A stretch of DNA of 8,176 nucleotides from Eubacteriales bacterium (GTDB taxonomy: Bacteria > Bacillota > Clostridia > Oscillospirales > CAG-382): NCBI GenBank assembly GCA_028701715.1, contig JAQVQF010000105.1, positions 1-8,176 on the forward strand, written 5' to 3'. Made by a program: the position numbers and the translations under genes. Positions 1 through 6,284 of the stretch are shown in pieces. A model generated the notes under the pieces. That model was not told where the DNA came from. It ran no database searches and saw only the letters and a program-made list of their open reading frames with translations. The first letter of the stretch is position 1. The number at the start of each line of letters is the position of its first letter.

Positions 1-2
1 AC

Positions 3-1643
3 GGCGCGTACGCTTCCGCTTGTTCGGGCTTTTCCGCGGATAACGGCGGAGCGCTGGTGAAGGGTCCCGGCTTCGAGGAATTTCTCGCCGTCCCCGCCGT
101 TATCACCGGTATATGGTCGGGCGTTACAGGCGGCAAGCGGATTGTCGCTTATGTTTCCGGCACCGATTTCTACACCTATGATTTCGACACGCACACCGTG
201 ACGGATGTCGGCTTTGTTTCGGGCGGGAAAACCGCGATGTTTGAATTCGGCGGTTTTCTGTATTTGCTCAACACCTCCGGCTATTATAAATATAACGGAG
301 CTTCGCTTTCCTCCGTCGAAGGCTACATACCTCTTATAGCGGTTTCCACAACCCCCGACGGAGCGGGAACGGAATATGAAAGCCTGAATATGCTCACTCC
401 GAAGCGCAGGCAGAAATTCACCTGCGACGGCGAAGCCGTAACATATCGGCTTGCCGAATCGGGTATCGGCGCCGTGATTTCGGTCACGCTCAACGGAACG
501 CCGCTGAATGCCGACGAATATACGGCGGACACCTCCGCCGGTACCGTCGCCTTCGCTGTCGCTCCGTCGGCCGGGCTTAACAATTTGGAAATAGTATACG
601 CCATGGCGTCTTCGTCAAGATCGACGATATTGGGGTGCGAGCACGCCATGCTTTTCGGCTCCAATGCCGAAGAACGCGTTTTTCTGTGGGGCAATTCCGC
701 CGTTCCGAGCTGCCGTTATCATTCGGAGCTTGCCGACGGCGTGCCTTCCGCCGAATACTTCCCCGTGATGAGCTATACCCATATCGGCAACACCGCCATA
801 ACCGATATCGTCCAGCAGTATGACAGGCAGCTTATATTTACGAAAAATTCCGCCTATTATTCCTATTGCGAAATAAAAACCTCCCTGACCGGGCAGGTTT
901 ATGTGTCCTTTCCGGTATATCCGCTCAACCCGGTAAAGGGCAGTCTGGTTTACTGCGGCGGCTGTACCGCGGACGGTATGCCCGTAACGCTGTGCGGCGA
1001 CGGGGTAAATGTCTGGGAATCGACCTTGGTGGAATCGCAAAAGAATGCCGTCTGCATATCGGGCGCGATAAAAAAGCTGCTTGCGCCCTATACTCAATCG
1101 GAATTTTCAAATGTCAAGCTGTTTTGCGACATTCCTTCGAGCAGGCTCTTTGTCGCCGTGGGAAATGTAACCTATATCTATGATATACGTTTAAAATGCT
1201 GGTATAGGCTCGACGGCATAACGTCCTCCAGGTTTGTTTCCTGCTTCGGCGGCGTTTATATAGCCTCCAACGACAAAAAGCTGTACAGGCTGACGGCGGA
1301 AAACAACGATCATACGGCGGTTTATACGACGCATTTCAGCGATTTCGGCTCGCACCGGCTGATGAATGTCAGGGATATCGTGCTGACGCTCAAGGCGGGC
1401 GAAAATACGGCCGGAAGCGTAACTGCGGAATGGAACGACCAAGGCAAAAAACGCACGCGCACCGAAAGCTTTTCGGTTTCCTCGGCATTTAACGGAAGCG
1501 TCGTCAGGCTGCGGATACCGCTTTATATTCCGTACGCGGACGGCGCGGCGTTTACCTTCGTATGTCCGCCGGGTAAGGATATGACGCTTTTAGGCTATGA
1601 GGTCACCACAAACGACAAAGGAGAATTACCATATGGCATATGA
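3..1643 (+). CDS. Phage virion protein, beta-rich, 5'-truncated by window edge
   Basis: The reading frame is open to the left edge (first complete codon at 3, reading GAYASACSGFSADNGGALVK), so the GTG at 57 is internal and the real start lies outside; about 547 residues are visible. The sequence is rich in short beta strands with Gly, Tyr, Val and Thr, and repeats blocks such as 'VFLWGNS', 'LIFTKNSAYY', 'NVWESTLV', 'LFVAVGNVTYIYD' and 'GVYIASNDKKLYRL'. These look like the blades of a beta-propeller. Large beta-propeller proteins are known in phage head-tail junctions (for example P22 gp10, the DNA stabilisation protein). I infer a head-tail or tail structural role from this pattern and from the downstream coiled-coil and holin genes, not from a recognised signature. 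The gene overlaps the next one by 11 bases, which implies translational coupling. An alternative is a tail-tip or receptor-binding protein. Phage origin is fairly sure; the exact role is not. Confidence 0.6.
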   Translation, partial: GAYASACSGFSADNGGALVKGPGFEEFLAVPAVITGIWSGVTGGKRIVAYVSGTDFYTYDFDTHTVTDVGFVSGGKTAMFEFGGFLYLLNTSGYYKYNGASLSSVEGYIPLIAVSTTPDGAGTEYESLNMLTPKRRQKFTCDGEAVTYRLAESGIGAVISVTLNGTPLNADEYTADTSAGTVAFAVAPSAGLNNLEIVYAMASSSRSTILGCEHAMLFGSNAEERVFLWGNSAVPSCRYHSELADGVPSAEYFPVMSYTHIGNTAITDIVQQYDRQLIFTKNSAYYSYCEIKTSLTGQVYVSFPVYPLNPVKGSLVYCGGCTADGMPVTLCGDGVNVWESTLVESQKNAVCISGAIKKLLAPYTQSEFSNVKLFCDIPSSRLFVAVGNVTYIYDIRLKCWYRLDGITSSRFVSCFGGVYIASNDKKLYRLTAENNDHTAVYTTHFSDFGSHRLMNVRDIVLTLKAGENTAGSVTAEWNDQGKKRTRTESFSVSSAFNGSVVRLRIPLYIPYADGAAFTFVCPPGKDMTLLGYEVTTNDKGELPYGI

Positions 1644-2829
1644 TTATAAGGACTATCTTGAGGAAGCAAAGCAATATCTTCAAAAAAACTCGCCCGCGTT
1701 TTCCGCGTACGAGGATTACTACCAAAAGGCTGTGAATAATATCGGCGAAGATTATGACGCCTCCGCCGAAAAGCTCAACGCCGGGTATCTCGCCGACACC
1801 AACCAGGCCGTAGCGCAGAGCGCGATCAACGCCAAAAATATCGCGCAGTATATGGCGTCGCGCGGGCTTTCCCGTTCGGGAGAGGCGGAACAGGAAACCA
1901 TAAATTCAAATCTATCCCTGAACAAGGCGTTGTCGGAGCTGGCTTCCTCCAAATACAATGCCTTAAGCGAGCTTTACGCGAACAAAAACCAATCACTGCT
2001 GGCTCTTGAAAAGGAATACGCCGCCAAAAAAGACGAAAACGAAGACTGGCTGTATTCCGCCGCCTTCGACCTTGCCTCGGCGCAGCTTTCAAGCGACCGC
2101 CGCGACGAGGATATCGCCCGCGAGGAAGCGAACAGCGTGAGCGAACGCGAATATGAGGAATATATCAGACAGCTCGAAAAGGAATATGAAAAGCAGCTGC
2201 TTGAGGAAAAACGCGCCTATGAGGATAAGGTCAGGCAGGAGGAGCAGGCCTTTAAGCTCGAAATGGCTGTAAAGTCCGAGACGGAGACGGAGGGCGAGTC
2301 CGAGGCGGAAAACGGCTACACGCCGTCGCAGACGCCCTCGGCGCTTGCCAAATCCGCTGTTACAAGCTATACGGCGGACGGCAAAAAGGTTTCCGGAATT
2401 ACCGACAGAATAAAGCTGTACGACTATCTCACCGAGCTTGCGGAGGGCGGCATTGCCGAAAGCTATATGAAGGAGCTTTTGGTGTCGCTAAAGGCGAGCG
2501 GTTATTCCGAGCCGACGGAGGAGGAAATTCGGGCGTATAAAACTGCGGCCGATTCGGAAGACAGCTACAAGTCGCGTCGCGAGAGCTATTATCAAATGTA
2601 TATCGCATTGGGTATAGACGATTCCAAGGCCGGCGAATGGGCGGAAAAGGCCGCGGTATTCTCCCGACTCGATTACTGCTACACCAATTCCGAAACGGCC
2701 GAGGAGTTCGGCGCCTGCTGTGAAATTCTCGGAATATCCGAAAGCCTGCTTGACGAATATCTGGCGAGGGTAAACGCCGTCAATTCCGATAAACGCTATA
2801 AAAGCATACTGATGCAAACCGCTCCGTAA
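1633..2829 (+). CDS. Phage coiled-coil protein, possibly ejected/internal virion protein
   Basis: 398 residues from the ATG at 1633. An AAGGAG at 1618-1623 lies 9 bases upstream, which favours this start over the in-frame codon at 1597 deep inside the previous gene. Residues 1-165 are helical and Ala/Ser/Asn/Glu-rich, with a distinctive segment YMASRGLSRSGEAEQE (73-88). An 'RGLxRSG' segment inside a long helix is, from memory, seen in virion-associated proteins of Firmicutes phages. Residues 165-215 are a highly charged Glu/Lys/Arg coiled coil, followed by a low-complexity acidic, Ser/Pro linker (about 214-238). A helical C-terminal domain (250-398) contains Cys349, Cys362 and Cys363. There is no signal peptide or membrane segment. 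Its place between a virion protein and a holin suggests a tail, internal or DNA-ejection protein; this is inference. A scaffold or tail-fibre chaperone is also possible. Confidence 0.6.
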   Translation: MAYDYKDYLEEAKQYLQKNSPAFSAYEDYYQKAVNNIGEDYDASAEKLNAGYLADTNQAVAQSAINAKNIAQYMASRGLSRSGEAEQETINSNLSLNKALSELASSKYNALSELYANKNQSLLALEKEYAAKKDENEDWLYSAAFDLASAQLSSDRRDEDIAREEANSVSEREYEEYIRQLEKEYEKQLLEEKRAYEDKVRQEEQAFKLEMAVKSETETEGESEAENGYTPSQTPSALAKSAVTSYTADGKKVSGITDRIKLYDYLTELAEGGIAESYMKELLVSLKASGYSEPTEEEIRAYKTAADSEDSYKSRRESYYQMYIALGIDDSKAGEWAEKAAVFSRLDYCYTNSETAEEFGACCEILGISESLLDEYLARVNAVNSDKRYKSILMQTAP

Positions 2830-2861
2830 CAAGAATTTTAATCGAAAGGATATAAATTGAA

Positions 2862-3152
2862 ATGGATTTGAACGAATATATATCGCCCTCCCTGCTCGTG
2901 CTGCTGCCGATTCTTTACGCCTGCGGCGGCGCGCTGAAAAAATCAAAGCTGGCCGACTGGAAAATTCCGTTTGTTTTGGGCGGCGCGGGAATAGCTTTCG
3001 CCTGTATATGGCTGCTTGCCGAAAATTATCCCGCCGGAATACATGATTTGCTCAAGGCGCTGCTTGCGGGGTTTTCGCAGGGGTTAATATGCGCGGCGGT
3101 AACGGTATACGCGCATAATCTTGTGACGCAGTACAAAAACAAGGACGGTTGA
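2862..3152 (+). CDS. Phage holin, Hol44-like (holin superfamily V)
   Basis: 96 residues with three hydrophobic segments at about 9-23, 36-53 and 64-86 and a short charged tail (QYKNKDG). The first two are separated by the basic turn 'KKSKLADWKIP', and the third contains 'GFSQGLICAAVTVYAHNL'. This layout, with an N-terminal helix, a K-K/DWxIP turn and a C-terminal G-x-x-x-G-type helix, matches what I know of the phage Hol44 holin family (Pfam Phage_holin_5_2). Holins make pores in the cytoplasmic membrane at a timed moment and release endolysin. The start is set by an AAAGGA at 2845-2850, 11 bases before the ATG. It follows the coiled-coil gene by 32 bases and leads a small membrane-protein cluster. 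No endolysin gene is present downstream, which is unusual for a holin, so the lysin may lie elsewhere or be lost. Confidence 0.75.
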   Translation: MDLNEYISPSLLVLLPILYACGGALKKSKLADWKIPFVLGGAGIAFACIWLLAENYPAGIHDLLKALLAGFSQGLICAAVTVYAHNLVTQYKNKDG

Positions 3153-3168
3153 AGGATGAGGCTTTGGG

Positions 3169-3297
3169 ATGAAAATTAAATTCTTTACGTTGAAGAAAAA
3201 AATGAAGCGCTTGAAAAATCCGACTCGCAAAGCTCGCTTTTTACGGATATTCGACGGCTTTTTCACGCGGCTCGCCGCCGATATCTACGAAATATAG
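3169..3297 (+). CDS. Small basic protein, 42 residues, between holin and membrane protein
   Basis: An ATG at 3169 opens a frame to TAG at 3295-3297. The N-terminal half is strongly basic (MKIKFFTLKKKMKRLKNPTRKARF), with 13 Lys/Arg in the first 24 residues, and the second half is amphipathic (RIFDGFFTRLAADIYEI). A stop codon sits 12 bases upstream in frame, so no longer version exists. The ribosome binding site is weak: GAAGG at 3151-3155 is 13 bases away. The frame fills the otherwise empty 162 bases between the holin and the next gene on the same strand, which is the main support. I do not recognise the protein. Its size and charge would suit a membrane-associated or nucleic-acid-binding peptide, but that is speculation; it may also be non-coding spacer. 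Confidence 0.4.
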   Translation: MKIKFFTLKKKMKRLKNPTRKARFLRIFDGFFTRLAADIYEI

Positions 3298-3314
3298 GCG
3301 GCAGGAGGTAAGCC

Positions 3315-3641
3315 GTGAGCTATATGACCGAAGCGCTCGCCGTTATTTTTTCCTCGACCGGCATCATGGGTACGGTGATAGCCTGTTTATTGCGCAAAGC
3401 CATGAGGAACGCCGAAAAAGAAGCGGAAAAGCGACGCAAGGCGCGTCTGGAGGAGGACCTTGTCCGTTACGAGCTGGACAGCACAGCGTCCGTACTGCTT
3501 ATCGCGCTGACAAGGTATGCGCGCGGGCTTTGCACCGACGAGGAGCTTGATATCGCGGAGGCGAACTACACCGCCTGCGCGGTAAAGAGCGATATGCTGA
3601 TAAAGAGGCATTATCTGGAAGCAAGAAACGCAAAAAAGTGA
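3315..3641 (+). CDS. Single-pass membrane protein of phage lysis/late cluster
   Basis: 108 residues. GTG at 3315 is preferred over ATG at 3324 because AGGAGG at 3303-3308 is 6 bases from the GTG and 15 from the ATG. Residues 5-26 form one hydrophobic helix, followed by a very basic, coiled-coil-prone stretch (27-48, RKAMRNAEKEAEKRRKARLE) and a helical C-terminal domain (49-108) with Cys73 and Cys88. I recall that many Firmicutes phages carry a short protein with one N-terminal membrane helix and a cytosolic helical domain next to the holin; its function is not established and it is often mis-annotated. It could assist the holin or act as a second holin. It is the last gene of the phage cluster and is followed by a terminator. 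Confidence 0.65.
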   Translation: MSYMTEALAVIFSSTGIMGTVIACLLRKAMRNAEKEAEKRRKARLEEDLVRYELDSTASVLLIALTRYARGLCTDEELDIAEANYTACAVKSDMLIKRHYLEARNAKK

Positions 3642-3668
3642 CATTATACGCTTTAAATTTGCAATGAA

Positions 3669-3698
3669 AAAACGGCCGTCTGCAAGGACGGTCGTTTT
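3669..3698. terminator. Bidirectional Rho-independent terminator
   Basis: Arms AAAACGGCCGTC (3669-3680) and GACGGTCGTTTT (3687-3698) pair along 12 positions with one G-T wobble around the loop TGCAAG. On the plus strand the stem ends in TTTT. On the minus strand the run is six T (from the A-run 3667-3672), so the minus direction is the stronger. It closes both the phage cluster and the convergent HPr-like gene. Confidence 0.85.
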
Positions 3699-3754
3699 AA
3701 AGAAGATATAAGCTTGGCAATAAGAATAAAGCCGGAACGGGAGTCATTGATTTT

Positions 3755-4012
3755 CTATTCATTTACAACGAACTTCCTGAATTCCAGATAGCGGTCTCTG
3801 TCCGCCACAAGAGTCAGGTCATTCCATTTTAAATGATGAGCAAGCAGCACGCCGAGCAGGCTTTTCGCGTTGACCGTAAGCTTTGCGCCGCTTTTGAGAA
3901 TAAGCTTGCCTTCGCACTTGGTTGCGGTTTCGACGAACTTTTTAACTTCGCTCATGGTGTTGAGTTCGATTTTATAGGTGAAATTTACACCCGATTCAAT
4001 ACATTTGTCCAT
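3755..4012 (-). CDS. HPr-like (PTS-HPr fold) protein lacking active-site histidine
   Basis: 85 residues, close to the usual HPr length of 85-88. The best-conserved block is 'FVETATKCEGKLILKSGAKL' followed by 'TVNAKSLLGVLLAHHLKWND' and 'LTLVAD', which aligns with the HPr pattern of helix 1, strand, then the V-N-x-K-S-I-x-G-V loop. Ser51 corresponds to HPr Ser46, the site used by HPr kinase in Gram-positive bacteria. The phosphohistidine loop (G-I-H-A-R-P) is missing: the region reads LNTMSEVKKF, about three residues shorter, so His15 transfer cannot occur. It therefore cannot be a normal PTS phosphocarrier. It may be a regulatory relative, in the sense of Crh, which also lost the histidine but not the serine. 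The start is the ATG at 4012: an AAAGGA at 4022-4027 touches the ATG at 4021 but is 9 bases from the one at 4012. Divergent HPr relatives without histidine are, from memory, common in Clostridia. Confidence 0.75.
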   Translation of the reverse strand: MDKCIESGVNFTYKIELNTMSEVKKFVETATKCEGKLILKSGAKLTVNAKSLLGVLLAHHLKWNDLTLVADRDRYLEFRKFVVNE

Positions 4013-4021
4013 ATGATTCAT

Positions 4022-4028
4022 TCCTTTC
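4022..4028 (-). promoter_or_regulatory. Ribosome binding site that decides the HPr-like start
   Basis: On the minus strand GAAAGGA immediately abuts the upstream in-frame ATG (4021-4019), leaving no spacer, while the second in-frame ATG (4012-4010) is 9 bases away. The second is the plausible start. Confidence 0.7.
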
Positions 4029-4333
4029 TTAAAATAAAATAATTGTTTTGAAATTTGTTAGCCGCGTTTAATCCGGATTTTTATTCCCATTGTGTATGCT
4101 TTCTTATCTTCTGTGTGTATTATATTCGTGTAATGTGAATTTGGTATGAACATTTGATGAATTGTAGGAAAATATATACAAATTCATATACAATGTTTTG
4201 TGCATTATGCGAGCTTGCTTTGTGCAAAATAATGGATGAATACAAAATTCGGTATTTCACGGATAAAACAGATTATATATTGAATAAATTAACGGTATAA
4301 AATAATACGGAAAGGTTAAAGGACGGTATATAT
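4029..4333. other. AT-rich intergenic region between divergent genes
   Basis: About 300 bases between the minus-strand HPr-like gene and the plus-strand small gene. No convincing ORF or RNA gene is visible. On the minus strand TATAAT occurs at 4124-4119 as a possible -10 box for the HPr-like gene, but no good -35 lies at the right distance. There is an imperfect inverted repeat, ATGAATTGTA (4157-4166) with TACAAATTCAT (4177-4187). TATACAA occurs as a direct repeat at 4175 and 4187 (12-base period), and a related TACAAAATTC lies at 4241-4250. TTGTGCA occurs at 4198-4204 and again near 4220-4226. These could be operator elements, but AT-rich DNA gives such matches by chance. No convincing promoter for the plus-strand gene was found. 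Confidence 0.4.
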
Positions 4334-4534
4334 ATGGAGCACAGGAAATTTGATCTGCCCCTCGGCCTGGGTATGGCTCTGGCGCAGAACGTCAAGGCTA
4401 TGGAGCGGTTTTCATCGCTTTCAGACGGAGAAAAAGAAAAAATAATAAACAAAGCGCACGCGGTGAATTCCAAAAGCGAAATGCAGTCGTTTGTCGCGGG
4501 TCTTGCCGGGGAAAACGGCGGCGCGACTATGTGA
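4334..4534 (+). CDS. Small conserved-type protein of unknown function
   Basis: 66 residues from the ATG at 4334, with AAAGGA at 4318-4323, 10 bases upstream. The opening 'FDLPLGLGMALAQNVKAMERF' is followed by a helical segment 'LSDGEKEKIINKAHAVNSKSEMQSFVAGL' and a Gly-rich end. From memory, short proteins with a 'LPLGFGMALAxN' opening and a 'KSKxEMQxxV' ending recur in Clostridia genomes without a known role; I cannot name the family. There is no signal peptide, membrane segment or cysteine, so it should be cytosolic. It stands alone as a single-gene unit ending in the terminator at 4582-4610. The predicted fold is two or three short helices, as in small binding adaptors, but no function is inferred. 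Confidence 0.75.
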   Translation: MEHRKFDLPLGLGMALAQNVKAMERFSSLSDGEKEKIINKAHAVNSKSEMQSFVAGLAGENGGATM

Positions 4535-4581
4535 TACTGATATAAATTATACAGCATACCGAAAACGAAAATTTTCAAAGC

Positions 4582-4610
4582 AAAAAGCCGTGTGCGAAAC
4601 GCGGCTTTTT
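4582..4610. terminator. Bidirectional Rho-independent terminator
   Basis: AAAAAGCCGTG (4582-4592) pairs with CGCGGCTTTTT (4600-4610) with one wobble pair and the loop TGCGAAA. The five T on one side and five A on the other make it symmetrical. It ends the plus-strand small gene and the minus-strand operon that stops at 4662. Confidence 0.9.
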
Positions 4611-4655
4611 CGGTTATAAGATTATAAGCTTTAATATAAAAACTGATTGTTATCG

Positions 4656-4678
4656 TAATCGTTAATCATAATCGTTAA
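4656..4678. repeat. Two direct copies of TAATCGTTAA, 13-base period
   Basis: Copies lie at 4656-4665 and 4669-4678, straddling the stop codon of the minus-strand gene (4664-4662). A degenerate third trace (TTATCG at 4650-4655) precedes them. This probably records a small duplication at the 3' end. No function is inferred. Confidence 0.6.
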
Positions 4679-5174
4679 GCTTAAAGAAATACCATCTGCC
4701 GTTTGTTTTTACGGTAAGCGCGGGATAAGTGAGCAGCAATCTGCCCTCATAGCTTATCGTAAGCGTCAGGGCGCAGAATTCCTCTGCTTCGCCCAAGGGG
4801 ACAAGCGTGCGGTATACGTCAAGCAGCTCGTCATATCGGTCGCTTCCCTTTTGATAATAAACGAGCTCGGAGGACCGGCAGGTAAGCCCCGCTTCTTTAT
4901 AATCGCCGGGCGCTTCCGCATACAGGCGTTTTAAATAATCGACAAGCTTTCCGTCGGTAGGGTTTACTCTTTCGAGCACGGCTTTGTTATATTCGGACGA
5001 ATACTTCATCATCCCTTCGGCATCGCGCAGCGTCGCCGCCTTTTGATAACCCCATGCAGCCAGCTCGGGAGTGTCCGCTCCCGTTGCCGTAAGCTTGATA
5101 ATTATCAGCGCCGCAACGGTTACTACGGCCGCGGCGGCTGTGAACAACAGAGCGTAAAACAGTTTTTTATTCAA
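4662..5174 (-). CDS. Signal-anchored extracytoplasmic protein, unknown function
   Basis: 170 residues from a TTG at 5174. The SD-like AAAAGG (5188-5183) is 8 bases upstream and no ATG start fits, so the TTG is well supported. Residues 5-28 form a signal-anchor helix after MNKK; there is no lipobox cysteine and no obvious cleavage site, so the protein is probably tethered with its C-terminus outside. The external part (about 32-170) alternates helix (TPELAAWGYQKAATLRDAEG) with strand-rich segments (CALTLTISYEGRLLLTYPAL, TVKTNGRWYFFKLNDYD). That resembles small NTF2-like or DUF4829-like folds, but this is only a resemblance. Cys99 and Cys134 could form a disulphide. It lies 64 bases after the beta-helix lipoprotein on the same strand with no terminator between, so it is probably in that operon. 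Confidence 0.7.
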   Translation of the reverse strand: MNKKLFYALLFTAAAAVVTVAALIIIKLTATGADTPELAAWGYQKAATLRDAEGMMKYSSEYNKAVLERVNPTDGKLVDYLKRLYAEAPGDYKEAGLTCRSSELVYYQKGSDRYDELLDVYRTLVPLGEAEEFCALTLTISYEGRLLLTYPALTVKTNGRWYFFKLNDYD

Positions 5175-5238
5175 GGCAATTTCCTTTTAAATATTTATAC
5201 GTAAAGCGTTCTTGGATTTAACGGCTTTCGCGGCGCGG

Positions 5239-6210
5239 CTATTTTATGACAAGACAGCCTTCCGCTATATCCACGCTGCCTTCGCAGTTGACCGCCTTAC
5301 CGCCCGCGTCGACCGTGACGACACCGCCCGTTATGATTATGCTTTGCGTTGCCTGCAGAGCGTCGTCGCCTGATATTATGGTTATGCTGCCGCCGCGGAT
5401 ATAAATATATCCCTTGTCAGTATCGCTGTCGTTGGTGGTTTTTATCCCGTCGTCGGAGGATTCGATAGAAATCGTACCACCCGCAACGGCAACCGAATCG
5501 TTGCCCTTTAAAGCGTTGTTCTTGGCTTTAACCGTTATTGTCCCCGACATTATTTTCAAATCGTCCTTCGATGTGATGCCGTTGTTGTATTTTCCCGTAA
5601 CAACAAGGGTACCCGCGCCGTTTATGGTAAGGTCATCCTTGGAAAACAAACAGGAATTCGGCTCGTCATCAGTTTTGACCGTGTAGGAGGAGGCGTCGGT
5701 AAGGCGGTTTTCGGTTCCTTCGGCGAGGGTGATGACTGTTTTATCCGCCGATTTTATCCAAACGGGAGCGGAGGAGGCGGAGGTCAGGCTCAATCCGTTA
5801 AATACAAGGCGTACTTTTTCCTTTTTGGCAACCTCGACGATTATCTGTCCGTCGTCGGAGCTGCCCGAAATCACATATACGCCGGCTTTGGTTATGGTTA
5901 CAACGCTTCCGTTTACCGAAGCGCCCGTACCGACTGCATTAACGCTGTTTCCGTTAAAGGTAACGGAGGTATCCGAGGCTGAATAGCTTTCGTTTTTGTC
6001 ATAATCGGTAAAATGCTCGTCCGCGCTTATGTCGTCATGCGAGCTTTCCGGTTCGGAGACGGTTTCGGAAGCGTTTGACTTTTCATCGGAGCTGTGATCA
6101 GAAACAATCTGTGATTCATCCTTGGGATTTCCGCCGGATTGGCAGGAGGTAAGCGTCAGCGTTGCCGCCAAGGCGGCCGTCAGCAGAATTGCGAGTGCGG
6201 TTTTTTTCAT
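5239..6210 (-). CDS. Beta-helix lipoprotein, Cthe_2159-like carbohydrate-binding domain
   Basis: 323 residues from the ATG at 6210. AAAGGA at 6227-6222 is 11 bases upstream; the in-frame TTG at 6231 overlaps that site and is rejected. MKKTALAILLTAALAATLTL is a lipoprotein signal peptide, with lipobox LTSC at 20-23 giving a lipid-modified Cys23. Residues 24-80 are a Ser/Asp/Glu-rich linker, typical of a spacer from the membrane. Residues 81-323 carry repeated short strands, Gly-Gly turns and Asp pairs: GDDAL, SDDGI, GGSITII, GGTISIE, SGTITVK, KDDLTIN. This is the signature of the right-handed beta-helix family that includes Cthe_2159 (DUF4353), a polysaccharide-binding protein of Clostridium thermocellum that also binds calcium. 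I therefore expect binding of a polysaccharide at the cell surface. It looks shorter than I would expect for family members, and the last turn ends abruptly (GCLVIK), so a C-terminal part may be missing. Confidence 0.85.
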   Translation of the reverse strand: MKKTALAILLTAALAATLTLTSCQSGGNPKDESQIVSDHSSDEKSNASETVSEPESSHDDISADEHFTDYDKNESYSASDTSVTFNGNSVNAVGTGASVNGSVVTITKAGVYVISGSSDDGQIIVEVAKKEKVRLVFNGLSLTSASSAPVWIKSADKTVITLAEGTENRLTDASSYTVKTDDEPNSCLFSKDDLTINGAGTLVVTGKYNNGITSKDDLKIMSGTITVKAKNNALKGNDSVAVAGGTISIESSDDGIKTTNDSDTDKGYIYIRGGSITIISGDDALQATQSIIITGGVVTVDAGGKAVNCEGSVDIAEGCLVIK

Positions 6211-6284
6211 TGCGGGGATTATCCTTTCCAAAAATGCGTTGTACGGTTTTATTTGTGCGTTTGATTTTAATCCAATCCGAATAA

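Noticed and set aside
57..59. GTG at 57 as start of the first gene
   Set aside because: The same frame is open to the window edge with coding-like sequence and there is no ribosome binding site before 57.
615..1097. Minus-strand ORFs opposite the virion protein
   Set aside because: They are GC-rich antisense frames, without ribosome binding sites or recognisable domains, fully covered by the plus-strand gene.
4255..4308. Promoter for the 66-residue gene (TTTCAC / TATATT or TTGAAT / TAATAC)
   Set aside because: Either the spacer is too short or the hexamers match at only about half the positions.
5414..5986. Plus-strand ORFs (5414-5686 and 5729-5986) opposite the lipoprotein
   Set aside because: They are mirror frames of the repetitive beta-helix coding region and have no ribosome binding site; the minus-strand protein has a clear family pattern.
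6211..6231. TTG at 6231 as start of the beta-helix lipoprotein
   Set aside because: The TTG overlaps the AAAGGA ribosome binding site of the ATG at 6210, and the ATG gives a clean lipoprotein signal peptide.
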